Assembly: GCF_014252115.1 (NCBI RefSeq)
Contig: NZ_CP059211.1
Coordinates: 453,061 to 517,060, forward strand
DNA from: Blattabacterium cuenoti
Lineage (GTDB): Bacteria; Bacteroidota; Bacteroidia; Flavobacteriales; Blattabacteriaceae
DNA length: 64,000 bases
Reading direction: 5' to 3'
The position numbers and the translations under genes were made by a program. Below the pieces are notes generated by a model. The model was given only the letters and a program-made list of their open reading frames with translations, searched no databases and had not been told where the DNA came from. Positions 40,709 to 49,530 of this stretch are shown one piece after another (positions within the stretch are counted from its first letter, which is position 1; each line of letters starts with the position of its first letter).

Positions 40709-41683
40709 ATGAAAGACTTTTCTATTACTTCTTTTATTAAAAAATACTTCCTTCATTTTAATGCTTTAACTTTATCAGAAGCTGCTAAGGCATATAAACA
40801 TCATATTAAAAATGATGGAAAAATGATGATTACACTAGCAGGAGCCATGAGTACTGCGGAATTAGGGAAAATCTTATCTGAAATGATAAGAAAAGATCAA
40901 GTTCATATTATTTCTTGTACAGGGGCTAATTTAGAAGAAGATATATTAAATTTGATTGCTCATTCTTATTATAAAAAAATTCCTAATTACAGAGATTTAA
41001 CACCTGATGAAGAGAAAAAATTCTTAAAAAAAGGTTATTACAGAGTAACAGATACTTGTATTCCAGATGAACAAGCTTTCAAAGAACTACAGAAACATAT
41101 TTTAAAAGTATGGATCAGAGCTAAAGAAAAATCAAAACGTTATTTTCCTCATGAATACATTTATCAACTATTATTAGAGAATATTTTAGATCCCTATTAC
41201 AATATAAATTCAGAAGACAGTTGGGTGTTAGCTGCAGCGAAAAAAAATATTCCCTTAATAGTTCCAGGATGGGAGGATAGTACAATAGGAAATATTTTTG
41301 CTTCATATTGTATAAAAAAATTATTTCAACCTTTTATCGTAAAAAATGGAATTGAATATATGATATATTTATCGGAATGGTATCAAAAAGAATCTATGAA
41401 ACATAAAATAGGTTTTTTTCAAATTGGAGGTGGAATATCAGGAGATTTTCCAATTTGTGTAGTACCTATGTTATCTCAAGATATAGGATTTAAACCCACT
41501 CCATTTTGGTCTTATTTTTGTCAAATTTCTGATTCAACGACCAGTTATGGATCTTATTCTGGAGCTATTCCTAATGAAAAAATTACTTGGGGAAAATTAG
41601 ATAAAGATACTCCAAAATTTATTATCGAATCAGATGCGACAATAGTTGCTCCGCTTATCTTTGCATATGTATTAAATATGTAA
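40709..41683 (+). CDS. Deoxyhypusine synthase family protein, substrate unknown
   Basis: This 324-residue protein belongs to the deoxyhypusine synthase family, NAD-dependent enzymes that transfer aminobutyl groups from spermidine. Bacteria lack the eIF5A substrate, and some bacterial members make homospermidine. Visible are the Rossmann-like AGAMSTAELG (45-54) and SCTGANLEED (69-78), the GGG at 240-242 and EKITWGK (290-296). K296 aligns with the lysine that forms the covalent intermediate (K329 in human, numbering from memory), and W294 and E290 align with other site residues. The Lys-His pair after GGG in the human enzyme is replaced by SGDFP. That suggests altered substrate or chemistry. 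It lies between rny and lpdA without polyamine genes nearby. Function not assigned. Confidence 0.85.
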   Translation: MKDFSITSFIKKYFLHFNALTLSEAAKAYKHHIKNDGKMMITLAGAMSTAELGKILSEMIRKDQVHIISCTGANLEEDILNLIAHSYYKKIPNYRDLTPDEEKKFLKKGYYRVTDTCIPDEQAFKELQKHILKVWIRAKEKSKRYFPHEYIYQLLLENILDPYYNINSEDSWVLAAAKKNIPLIVPGWEDSTIGNIFASYCIKKLFQPFIVKNGIEYMIYLSEWYQKESMKHKIGFFQIGGGISGDFPICVVPMLSQDIGFKPTPFWSYFCQISDSTTSYGSYSGAIPNEKITWGKLDKDTPKFIIESDATIVAPLIFAYVLNM

Positions 41684-41736
41684 TCATGTATTATATAGAG
41701 GAGTAATACATTAATTATAAAAAAATACTTAATCTT

Positions 41737-43158
41737 ATGAATAATTTATATGATCTTATTGTTATTGGTTCTGGTCCAGGAGGATATATATCCGCTATTA
41801 GAGCAAGTCAGTTAGGTTTTCGTACCGCTATTATAGAAAAGTATCACAAGTTAGGTGGAACATGTTTAAATGTAGGATGCATTCCTTCTAAATCTCTTTT
41901 AGATTCATCTAAATATTTTTCATTAGCTAAAAATAATTATTCTTTACATGGTATTTCATTTGAAAAATTATTTTTTGATTTAAAAAAAATGATGGATAGA
42001 AAAAATGAAATAATAAGAAATATAAATAATGGTATAAAATATCTAATAAGAAAAAATAAAATTGATTTATATCAAGGAATAGGTTCTTTTAAAACTAAAA
42101 ATATTTTATCCATAAGTGATAGAGAATCATTAAAAGAAAAAACAGAAATACAATTTAAATATTGTATAATATCCACAGGATCTAAACCTTCATGTTTCCC
42201 CCATTTAAATTTTGATATAAAGAATAGAATTATTTCTTCCACGGAAGCGATTAATTTAAAAAAAATTCCACAAAAATTAATCATAATTGGAGGAGGAATA
42301 ATTGGATTAGAATTAGGTTCTATTTTTAATAGATTAGGAAGTAAAGTTATTATTATAGAAACTATGGATAAAATTATATCAAATATGGATAATTCTTTAA
42401 GTATAGAAATGCGAAAAATATTAGAAAAATCATCTATTCAAATAGAAACTTCTTCACATGTAAATAGGATATTTAGAAAAAACGATGAAGAAATATCTGT
42501 TTTGGTGAAAGACCATAATGGAAAAGAAGTTTATTTCTCAGGAGATTATTGCCTTTTATCAATAGGAAGAATTCCATTTACAAAAAATCTAGGATTAAAA
42601 AATATAAAAATTAAAATAAATGAAAAAGGATTTATACTTGTCAATAATAATTTAGAAACTTCTGTTAACAACATATATGCTATTGGAGATGTTATAGGGG
42701 GAAAAATGTTGGCTCATAAAGCAGAAGAAGAAGGATTATATGTAGTAGAACATATAGCGGGTAAAAAACCAAATAAATTAAATTATGATTTGATTCCATC
42801 AGTAATTTATACTCATCCTGAAGTAGCTAGTGTGGGACAATCAGAAAATGAGATTAAGGAAAAAAAAATAGAATATAATGTAGGCATTTTTCCTATGAAA
42901 ATATTAGGAAAAGCCCGTACAAGTGGTTGTACAGATGGTTTCTTAAAAATGATTTCTCATAAAAAAACAGATGAAATATTAGGAGTTCATATCATTGGGG
43001 ACCATGCATCAGATATGATTATGGAAGCATCTGTAGCTATGGAATTTAGATCCTCTTCAGAGGATATATATAGAATATGTCATCCTCATCCTACTTTTAG
43101 TGAAGCATTCAAAGAAGCAGCTCAGTTGAATTTTGAAAACCGTTCTATACATATGTAG
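41737..43158 (+). CDS. lpdA: Dihydrolipoyl dehydrogenase (E3)
   Basis: E3 reoxidises lipoamide in the pyruvate and 2-oxoglutarate dehydrogenase or glycine cleavage complexes, using FAD and NAD. It has 473 residues. The FAD fold starts with IGSGPGGY (about 11-18), and the redox disulfide is in GGTCLNVGCIPSKS. The NAD fold is IGGGIIGLELG, and the C-terminal active-site His-Glu pair is in HPHPTFSEAFKEA. All parts are intact. The E1 and E2 genes are not in this window. It converges on ung, 17 bases away, with only a weak AT inverted repeat (43163-43182) between them. Confidence 0.97.
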   Translation: MNNLYDLIVIGSGPGGYISAIRASQLGFRTAIIEKYHKLGGTCLNVGCIPSKSLLDSSKYFSLAKNNYSLHGISFEKLFFDLKKMMDRKNEIIRNINNGIKYLIRKNKIDLYQGIGSFKTKNILSISDRESLKEKTEIQFKYCIISTGSKPSCFPHLNFDIKNRIISSTEAINLKKIPQKLIIIGGGIIGLELGSIFNRLGSKVIIIETMDKIISNMDNSLSIEMRKILEKSSIQIETSSHVNRIFRKNDEEISVLVKDHNGKEVYFSGDYCLLSIGRIPFTKNLGLKNIKIKINEKGFILVNNNLETSVNNIYAIGDVIGGKMLAHKAEEEGLYVVEHIAGKKPNKLNYDLIPSVIYTHPEVASVGQSENEIKEKKIEYNVGIFPMKILGKARTSGCTDGFLKMISHKKTDEILGVHIIGDHASDMIMEASVAMEFRSSSEDIYRICHPHPTFSEAFKEAAQLNFENRSIHM

Positions 43159-43175
43159 AATATTATTAATTATTG

Positions 43176-43838
43176 TTAATAACTCCAAAAAATAGTTTTT
43201 TTTCCTATTTTCCTTAGGAAATTATTGGTTTTTTCAAAATGTTTAGACCCCAAAAATCCCTTTCTAGCTGAAAAAGGAGATGGATGTGAAGTTTTTAAAA
43301 CATAATGATTATGATAAGAGTTAATTAAAGTTATTTTTTTTTGAGCATATTTTCCCCACAAAAGAAAAACAATATTTTTTTTGAAATTAGAAATAACCCG
43401 GATTATTTTATCCGTAAAAAATTCCCATCCTATATTTTTATGAGACATCGGATAATCTTTTCTAACTGTTAATATTGAATTAAGTAATAAGACTCCTTGT
43501 TTTGCCCAAAATACTAAAGATCCACTATTTGGGTAGAAGTTTTTGTTAGAATTTGAACAATTATTTACCTCTATAAATATGTTCCTTAATGAAGGAGGAA
43601 ATGGAATTCCATCAGGAACAGAAAAACAAAGACCATCAGCTTGATTTTCTTTATGATAAGGATCTTGTCCTATAATAACTACTTTTAGTTCTCGAAAAGA
43701 ACAATATTTTAAGCAAGAAAGAATATCTTTTTTTTTAGGAAAACACACAAAACGATTATACTCAATTCTAAGAATTTTTAATAATTTTATAAAATAAGGT
43801 TTATTATATTCTTCTTTTAAAAATGAATTCCAGTTCAC
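43176..43838 (-). CDS. ung: Uracil-DNA glycosylase
   Basis: Ung removes uracil from DNA after cytosine deamination. It has 220 residues. The water-activating loop GQDPYH has catalytic D59. The uracil-binding FSVP and the Leu-intercalation loop HPSPFSA with GFLGSKHF are present. All family 1 motifs are complete, so the enzyme should be active. It is notable in an AT-rich genome where cytosine deamination drives base composition. It lies upstream-distal to the ferredoxin gene on the same strand (45-base gap). Confidence 0.97.
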   Translation of the reverse strand: MNWNSFLKEEYNKPYFIKLLKILRIEYNRFVCFPKKKDILSCLKYCSFRELKVVIIGQDPYHKENQADGLCFSVPDGIPFPPSLRNIFIEVNNCSNSNKNFYPNSGSLVFWAKQGVLLLNSILTVRKDYPMSHKNIGWEFFTDKIIRVISNFKKNIVFLLWGKYAQKKITLINSYHNHYVLKTSHPSPFSARKGFLGSKHFEKTNNFLRKIGKKTIFWSY

Positions 43839-43883
43839 TTTTTATAATTTTTTCTAATGTTAGAAATGTTAATTAGTATTATA

Positions 43884-44225
43884 TTACATGCTTCCATGTA
43901 AAAAATTCTTTTTTTCTAAAAGTTTCTCTTTACTTTCATAATTTTCTTTATCTAAAATACAACATTGAACTGGACAAATTATGATACATTGTGGTTGATC
44001 ATAAAAACCTACACATTCCGTACATTTTTCAGGAACAATGAAGTATATATCTTTTTTGATTGGATCTTGAAAATGAAAAATAGTTGGATCTGATATTTTA
44101 TTTTTTTCCAATGATGTACCATCTGACATTTTCCATTTTTTTCCTCCTTCATAAATTGCTTGATTAGGACATTCAGGTTCACATGCCCCACAGTTTATAC
44201 ATTTTTCTGTAATTTTTATGGACAT
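43884..44225 (-). CDS. 2[4Fe-4S] dicluster ferredoxin
   Basis: A 113-residue electron carrier. The first cluster motif is [12 protein letters not shown] (C9, C12, C15, C19). The second has C68 and C71, a longer spacer, then C80 and C84, with extra C88 and C89. About 45 residues separate the two motifs, unlike the compact clostridial ferredoxin and closer to the Alvin-like or flavobacterial form. It starts only 24 bases from the divergent acyl-CoA reductase gene, a pairing I recall in Flavobacteriales, so the two may share promoters or function. The electron donor and acceptor are not known. Confidence 0.9.
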   Translation of the reverse strand: MSIKITEKCINCGACEPECPNQAIYEGGKKWKMSDGTSLEKNKISDPTIFHFQDPIKKDIYFIVPEKCTECVGFYDQPQCIIICPVQCCILDKENYESKEKLLEKKNFLHGSM

Positions 44226-44249
44226 TTAATTTGAAAAAATTAAAAATAA

Positions 44250-45290
44250 ATGATTAAAGCTTTTGATATTTTAGGATGTTTCTTAAGAGAAGTTAAGAAA
44301 TTTTATGCACATGAAAAATATTTATCCAAATGTTATAAGAAATTTTTTTATTCTTTTCAAAAAATTATTAAAAAAGTAACTATTGAAAATAGTTGGTTTA
44401 GAATAGAAGATTTATTAATAACATTTGATCAATGGGGAAAAAATCTTGAAAAAGGAAAATTAGAATCTTGGATGAATAAATATTCTCTTAATAAAAGAAA
44501 TTCTAAAAAAGTTCTTGTTATTATGCCTGGAAATGTACCAATGGTTGGATTTCATGACTTTATATGTGTGATTTTGTCAGGACATAAAATTATAATTAAA
44601 TTATCTGAAGAAGATAATTTATTACTTCCATTCTTATGTAGAATAATTATACATGAAAAACCTATTCTTCAAAAAAGAATAAAATTTTCAAATAATATTT
44701 TAAATGAAAAGTTTGATTTTGTAATAGCTACTGGAAATAATAATACAACTCGTTATTTCGAATACTATTATAGAAAATATCCTATTTTACTTAGAAAAAG
44801 TAGAACTTCTGTTTCTGTATTGCAAGGAACTGAAACAGAAAAAGAATTAGTCTCCTTAAATAAGGATATGTTAACTTATTCTGGAAGGGGATGCAGAAAT
44901 ATAGGAAAAATATTTATACCCCATAATTATGATGTTTATTTAATTTTAGAAAAATCATTGATTTGTGAATATATTACAAAAAATAAAAAATATATAGATA
45001 ATTATAAATATTATTTATCTATTTATACTATGAATCAAGTCTCTTTAAAAAAAAATCATTTTCTTCTTTTCAAAGAAGAAAAAAACTATCATAGTCCAAT
45101 ATCTGTAGTGTATTATGAATTTTACAATAATTTGAATCAATTAAAAAAAACAATTATAGAAAAAAAAAATCATATACAATGTATAGTATCTAAAAATTTT
45201 TTAGAAAAAGAAATTCCTTTTGGAAAAACACAATACCCGAAATTAGAAGATTATGCAGATGGAATTGATACAATTCAATTTTTGAATTGA
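44250..45290 (+). CDS. LuxC-type acyl-CoA reductase
   Basis: This 346-residue protein resembles the LuxC acyl-CoA reductase family of the aldehyde dehydrogenase superfamily, which reduces acyl-CoA to aldehyde with NADPH. Visible are PGNVPMVGFHDF (93-104) for nucleotide binding, the segment around residues 156-164 (FVIATGNNN), and the candidate nucleophile C215 in YSGRGCRNIG. It is shorter than luminous-bacteria LuxC. No luciferase or fatty-acid reductase partners are near. It is divergent from the ferredoxin gene with 24 bases between starts and overlaps convergent ribD by 16 bases. Physiological substrate unknown. Confidence 0.82.
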   Translation: MIKAFDILGCFLREVKKFYAHEKYLSKCYKKFFYSFQKIIKKVTIENSWFRIEDLLITFDQWGKNLEKGKLESWMNKYSLNKRNSKKVLVIMPGNVPMVGFHDFICVILSGHKIIIKLSEEDNLLLPFLCRIIIHEKPILQKRIKFSNNILNEKFDFVIATGNNNTTRYFEYYYRKYPILLRKSRTSVSVLQGTETEKELVSLNKDMLTYSGRGCRNIGKIFIPHNYDVYLILEKSLICEYITKNKKYIDNYKYYLSIYTMNQVSLKKNHFLLFKEEKNYHSPISVVYYEFYNNLNQLKKTIIEKKNHIQCIVSKNFLEKEIPFGKTQYPKLEDYADGIDTIQFLN

Positions 45291-46312
45291 AATTTTTTAA
45301 TAATTAATTTATCTTTATCCAAATTCATTTTTTTTGAAACGATCCCATTTATTTCAGGAGCTTTTAGTCCACTTTTTAATACAGTTTCGCACATAAAAAC
45401 CCGACATTCATCCCAAATATTTTCTTTTATAAAACTTTCTAAGGTTTTTTTTCCTCCTTCCACTATGATAGATAATATTTTTTTTTTATACAAAAAATAT
45501 AAAATTTGATTTATTATTTCTTTTTTAAAGGAAATTTGAATATATTCTATATTATATTGACTTTTTTTATTTACTTCTGTAAATACAATAGTATGTTGAG
45601 AACCATCTAAAATGAAATAATAATTAGAAATACTTAGTTTCTGATCAATAAAAATTCTGATAGGATTTTTCCCGAACCATTTTCTAACATTTAATTTTGG
45701 ATTGTCATTTAACACAGTTTTTTTTCCTACTAAAATTCCATCTTCTTCAGATCTCCATTTATGATTTAGTTGCCTAGCATACACTCCACTAATCCAATTG
45801 TTTTTTTTATTCTCCGAATATATAAAACCATCATCACTTTGTGCCCATTTTAATATGATATAAGGACGTTTTTTTTCATAGAAAGTAAAAAAACGTTTGT
45901 TCAAGATTCTACATTCATCTATTAAAATAGATTCTATAACTTCCACTCCATACTTTTTTAATTTTTTTATTCCTAACCCTTTTACTTTATCAGAAGAATC
46001 TTGTATACCTACTACTACTATTGGTATATTTTTTTTGATTATTAAATCAACACAAGGAGGAGTTTTTCCAAAATGAACACATGGTTCCAATGTTACATAT
46101 AAAGTACAATCTAAAAACAACTGTTCATCCTTTATATTATTAATAGATAAAAATTCAGCGTGATATATTCCTTCTTTATTATGCCATCCTTCTGATAAAA
46201 CGATTCCTTTTCGTTCTATAACACATCCAACCATAGGATTTGGAGAAGTAAATCCTAATCCGTTTTTAGCTAATTGTATAGCTCTTTTCATAAAAATTTC
46301 TTTATATTTCAT
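45275..46312 (-). CDS. ribD: Bifunctional riboflavin deaminase/reductase RibD
   Basis: RibD performs the deamination and reduction of the pyrimidine intermediate in riboflavin synthesis. It has 345 residues. The N-terminal zinc deaminase has H51-A-E53 and the PC..C ligands C78 and C87 (TLEPCVHFGKTPPC). The C-terminal reductase begins near residue 150 (RPYIILKWAQSDDG) and contains VEGGKKTLESF. Both domains look intact. The gene is the last of tRNA-Val-rpsU-aroE-ribD, 10 bases after aroE, and its 3' end overlaps the acyl-CoA reductase gene. Confidence 0.96.
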   Translation of the reverse strand: MKYKEIFMKRAIQLAKNGLGFTSPNPMVGCVIERKGIVLSEGWHNKEGIYHAEFLSINNIKDEQLFLDCTLYVTLEPCVHFGKTPPCVDLIIKKNIPIVVVGIQDSSDKVKGLGIKKLKKYGVEVIESILIDECRILNKRFFTFYEKKRPYIILKWAQSDDGFIYSENKKNNWISGVYARQLNHKWRSEEDGILVGKKTVLNDNPKLNVRKWFGKNPIRIFIDQKLSISNYYFILDGSQHTIVFTEVNKKSQYNIEYIQISFKKEIINQILYFLYKKKILSIIVEGGKKTLESFIKENIWDECRVFMCETVLKSGLKAPEINGIVSKKMNLDKDKLIIKKFQFKN

Positions 46313-46322
46313 GAATTTTGTT

Positions 46323-47078
46323 TTATGTTTTCCATATATTCCAAGATTCCTCAGCTTGAATATATAACATTTCTAATCCATTCCTAATTAAGGCTCCATT
46401 TTTTTCCGCTTTTTTTAAAAATAATGTTTTATTAGGATTATAAACTAAATCATAGAAATAATGATCAGAAGAGACATATTCATAAGGTAAGAATGGACAT
46501 GAATTTATATTTGGATATGTTCCAACAGGAGTACAATTGATAATAATTTTATATTCTTTCAATAATTTTGGGTTTATATCTTCGTATACTAAAAAACCTG
46601 CATCTTTTTTTCTAGAAATATATTGATATGGTATTTCCAATTTTTGTAAAACAAAAGAAACCGTTTTAGAAACTCCTCCGGTTCCTAAAATAAATGCTTT
46701 TAAATTTTTTTTATTTGTAATTTTTTCTAAGTCTTTTTTAAAAGAATATTCAAATCCTAAAATATCTGTATTAAATCCAATTCTACATTCATTATTAATT
46801 TTTATCACATTTACGGATCCTATAGTTTTTGCTTCAGGCATTATTTTGGTCAAAAAAGGAATGATCTTTGTTTTATAAGGAATGGTTACATTACATCCTT
46901 TTAAATAAGAGTTTTTAAATATCAATGATACGTTTTCTATTTTTGGAATGTCGAAAATTTTATAATCTACATTTAGGATAAATTCTTTTTTAAATTTTTC
47001 AAAAAAAAACTTTCTAGAAAAAGAATATTTAACATTTTTTCCTATCAGACCATAAATTTTTGTTTCTTTATGTGTCAT
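46323..47078 (-). CDS. aroE: Shikimate dehydrogenase
   Basis: AroE reduces 3-dehydroshikimate to shikimate with NADPH. It has 251 residues. The substrate-binding serines are in YSFSRKF (S19, S21). NVTIPYK carries the catalytic K69, and D105 is in FNTDILGF. The NADPH fold shows LGTGGVSKTV, and the C-terminal GLEMLYIQAEESW is typical. With aroC at 1170 it supports a working shikimate pathway. It is 25 bases after rpsU. Confidence 0.96.
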   Translation of the reverse strand: MTHKETKIYGLIGKNVKYSFSRKFFFEKFKKEFILNVDYKIFDIPKIENVSLIFKNSYLKGCNVTIPYKTKIIPFLTKIMPEAKTIGSVNVIKINNECRIGFNTDILGFEYSFKKDLEKITNKKNLKAFILGTGGVSKTVSFVLQKLEIPYQYISRKKDAGFLVYEDINPKLLKEYKIIINCTPVGTYPNINSCPFLPYEYVSSDHYFYDLVYNPNKTLFLKKAEKNGALIRNGLEMLYIQAEESWNIWKT

Positions 47079-47103
47079 AAAATAAAAAGGATAGTAGTAA
47101 AGT

Positions 47104-47301
47104 CTATTCTTCTTTTTTTAATTTCATACGTTCTCTATATTTAGCTCTCAATATTTCATTTCTTCTTCCTTCAGAAGGTTTTATATATTGTTGTTTCTCT
47201 CTAAATTCTTTTAGAACACGAGTTTTATCAAATTTTTTTTTACATTTTTTTAAAGCTTTATCAATTGATTCTCCTTCTCTAACTGTAGTAATTAAAATCA
47301 T
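47104..47301 (-). CDS. rpsU: 30S ribosomal protein S21
   Basis: S21 is a small basic protein of the 30S platform. The ATG at 47301 gives 65 residues starting MILITTVREGESIDKALKK, which fits the family. An upstream in-frame start at 47331 would lie within tRNA-Val and is rejected. The protein has the conserved FREKQQYIKPSEGRRNEI region and a Lys/Arg-rich end. It is 23 bases downstream of tRNA-Val(GAC) and probably shares its transcript, so processing at the tRNA 3' end would generate the mRNA 5' end. Confidence 0.93.
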   Translation of the reverse strand: MILITTVREGESIDKALKKCKKKFDKTRVLKEFREKQQYIKPSEGRRNEILRAKYRERMKLKKEE

Positions 47302-47324
47302 AAAAACTGAATAAATAATTCTTG

Positions 47325-47400
47325 TGGACATTATCGGATTTGAACCGATGACCTCTACTCTGTCAAAATAGCGCTCTAAACCAAACTGAGCTAAATGTCC
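47325..47400 (-). tRNA. tRNA-Val (anticodon GAC)
   Basis: A 76-base cloverleaf. The acceptor is GGACATT/AATGTCC with discriminator A. The D arm is GCTC...GAGC, the anticodon stem CTATT/AGTAG, the loop TTGACAG (anticodon GAC) and the T loop TTCAAAT. No CCA is encoded. It is the first gene of a unit with rpsU, aroE and ribD. Confidence 0.94.
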
Positions 47401-47410
47401 TTTAAATCAA

Positions 47411-47441
47411 CAAAATTAAGTATTTTTTGATATATAACGAA
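47411..47441 (-). promoter_or_regulatory. Candidate promoter for tRNA-Val(GAC)-rpsU-aroE-ribD
   Basis: On the minus strand TTCG (47441 to 47438), a 19-base spacer and TAATTTTG (47418 to 47411) match the Bacteroidetes consensus with a perfect -7 box and three of four -33 bases. The -7 box ends 11 bases before the tRNA 5' end, so the start would be only a few bases upstream. Confidence 0.55.
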
Positions 47442-47457
47442 TGACAATTTACTTTAT

Positions 47458-49518
47458 ATGTCTTTCAATATTCTAAAAAGATCTATAAAATATTTAAAAG
47501 GATTAAGTTTAAAAAAAGCTTATTTATTTAATACTGAATTAAATCTGTATACATACAAAGATTTACTTTTGTTTTATCCTAAGGGATATAAATATGTATC
47601 TATACTAAAAAATATATCAGAATTATCAAACAATAATAATGATTTTGTACAAATTTTAGGTAAACTAACTAAGTTTGAGGAACTTGATTATAAAAATAAA
47701 AAAGGAAAAATATTAGTAGCGCATTTGGAAGATAATACAGGTTTTATTGAATTAGTTTGGTTTAAAAAAAACCATTTTCTAAAAAAAATAACAAAAAATG
47801 CTCCAGTAATAGTTACTGGAAAAGTAAAATACTTTCAAAAAAAAATTCAAATTATTCATCCAAATATTAAGGAATTTCGTTCTTCAATAAAAAAAAACTA
47901 TTCTATATTTCCTGTATATTCCATTTCTAAAAATTTAAAAGAAAAAGGAGTGGATAATGCTTTTATGATAAATTTATTACAAAATCTTATAAAAGAATTA
48001 AAAAATGATATAAATGAATTTTTTTTTAAAGATTTTCTTAAGAAAAAAATAATGTCAAGAAAAAAAGCTTTAATTCAAATTCATTTTCCAGAATCTTTAG
48101 AATCTTTATTACAGGCACAATATTCTTTAAAATTTGAAGAATTATTTTTATTAAAACTATTTTTTTTATCTAAAAAAGAAATAATAAACAATTTTCCTTT
48201 TACAAAATTAGGGTATAATTTTCATACTTTTTACAGAAAAATTTTACCTTTTACTCTCACAGGAGAACAAAAAAAAGTATTTAAAGAAATATGGAATGAT
48301 TTGAAGAGACCCATTCAAATGAATCGATTATTACAGGGAGAAGTTGGATGTGGAAAAACCATCATAGCTATGTTATCAATGCTTGTAGCTTTAGATAATG
48401 GTTTTCAATCTTGTTTAATGGCTCCTACTGAAGTTCTAGCCATACAACATTATGACTCCATAGGAAAGATGTTTTCAAAAATTGGAATTAAAATAGCTTT
48501 ATTAACAAGTTCTGTTTCTGCTCCTATTAGGAAATCTATCCATCATGATATATTAACAGGAAAAATTTCTATTGTAATAGGAACTCATTCTCTAATTCAA
48601 GAAAAAGTTCAATTTAAAAATCTTGGATTAGCAATTATAGATGAAGAACAACGTTTTGGAGTAGAACAAAGAGAAAAAATATGGAAAAAAGATAATAAAC
48701 CTCCTCATATTTTAATTATGACAGCCACTCCCATTCCCAGAACTTTAGGAAAAATTATTTACCGTGATTTAAATGTTTCTATTATCAAAAAATTGCCTTT
48801 AGGTAGAAAACCTGTTGAAACCATTCATTTTTGGAATCAAAATAGGGATCAAGCTTTTAAAATAGTGAAAAATCAAATTTCAATAGGTAGACAAATTTAT
48901 ATTATATATCCGACTATAAACACTTCTTTTAAGAATAAAAATTTGATAAGAGGATATGAAGAAATTAGAAAAAAATTTAAAGATTTGGAAATTGGAATTT
49001 TACATGGTGAAATGAATTTTCAAGAAAAAAATATGCAGATTAATCGATTTTTATATGGGAAAACTAAAATTTTAATAGCGACTACAGTCATAGAAGTAGG
49101 AGTAAATGTTCCTAATGCATCGGTTATTTTAATAGAAAATGCAGATTTTTTCGGATTATCTCAATTACATCAATTGAGGGGTAGAGTAGGAAGGGGAACT
49201 TATAAAAGTTATTGTATTCTTATTACTGATAGGAAAATCAGTGTAGAAGGTTTTTTTAGAATTAAAAAGATGTGTGAAACAAATAAAGGTTTGGATATCG
49301 CTAAAGAAGATCTAAAATTACGTGGTTGTGGAGATTTAATAGGGACTAAACAAAGTGGAAAAAATTATTTTCGTATTGTTAATCTAATTAAAGATTATAA
49401 ATTAACAAAAGAAGTTTTTCCAATTGCTAAAAACTTTTTTAAAAAAAATCCTAATTTTTTGAATGATACAAAAAATATTTATTATGAATACTATAAAAAT
49501 AAATGGAAAATTTTATAA
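47458..49518 (+). CDS. recG: ATP-dependent DNA helicase RecG
   Basis: RecG reverses stalled forks and processes branched DNA. It has 686 residues, typical. The N-terminal wedge/OB domain (about 1-240) is followed by helicase motifs: Walker A GEVGCGKT at about 296-303, DEEQRFGVEQR (Walker B), TATPIPRTL, and in the second lobe ATTVIEVGVNVPNAS and QLRGRVGRG. The C-terminal segment has EDLKLRGCGDLIGTKQSG. All motifs are intact. It is divergent from the tRNA-Val unit and 12 bases before the UvrD-like gene. Confidence 0.97.
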   Translation: MSFNILKRSIKYLKGLSLKKAYLFNTELNLYTYKDLLLFYPKGYKYVSILKNISELSNNNNDFVQILGKLTKFEELDYKNKKGKILVAHLEDNTGFIELVWFKKNHFLKKITKNAPVIVTGKVKYFQKKIQIIHPNIKEFRSSIKKNYSIFPVYSISKNLKEKGVDNAFMINLLQNLIKELKNDINEFFFKDFLKKKIMSRKKALIQIHFPESLESLLQAQYSLKFEELFLLKLFFLSKKEIINNFPFTKLGYNFHTFYRKILPFTLTGEQKKVFKEIWNDLKRPIQMNRLLQGEVGCGKTIIAMLSMLVALDNGFQSCLMAPTEVLAIQHYDSIGKMFSKIGIKIALLTSSVSAPIRKSIHHDILTGKISIVIGTHSLIQEKVQFKNLGLAIIDEEQRFGVEQREKIWKKDNKPPHILIMTATPIPRTLGKIIYRDLNVSIIKKLPLGRKPVETIHFWNQNRDQAFKIVKNQISIGRQIYIIYPTINTSFKNKNLIRGYEEIRKKFKDLEIGILHGEMNFQEKNMQINRFLYGKTKILIATTVIEVGVNVPNASVILIENADFFGLSQLHQLRGRVGRGTYKSYCILITDRKISVEGFFRIKKMCETNKGLDIAKEDLKLRGCGDLIGTKQSGKNYFRIVNLIKDYKLTKEVFPIAKNFFKKNPNFLNDTKNIYYEYYKNKWKIL

Positions 49519-49530
49519 ATAAATTAATAC

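Noticed and set aside
40709..41683. Idea that the deoxyhypusine-synthase homologue had lost its catalytic lysine
   Set aside because: The lysine forming the enzyme intermediate lies in the WGK motif, which is present (K296); it is the Lys-His after GGG that is replaced.
41695..41705. GAGGAG sequence before lpdA as a ribosome binding site
   Set aside because: It is more than 30 bases from the ATG at 41737, and no nearer start codon or small frame fits.
43163..43182. TTATTAA/TTAATAA inverted repeat between lpdA and ung as terminator
   Set aside because: A 7-bp all-AT stem without a following T run is too weak to call.
47302..47331. Longer rpsU N-terminus
   Set aside because: It would be coded inside tRNA-Val(GAC); the ATG at 47301 gives a normal S21 start.
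47420..47430. TATTTTTTG as a promoter box for recG
   Set aside because: Spacing between TA and TTTG is one base too long for TAnnTTTG and there is no -33 match.
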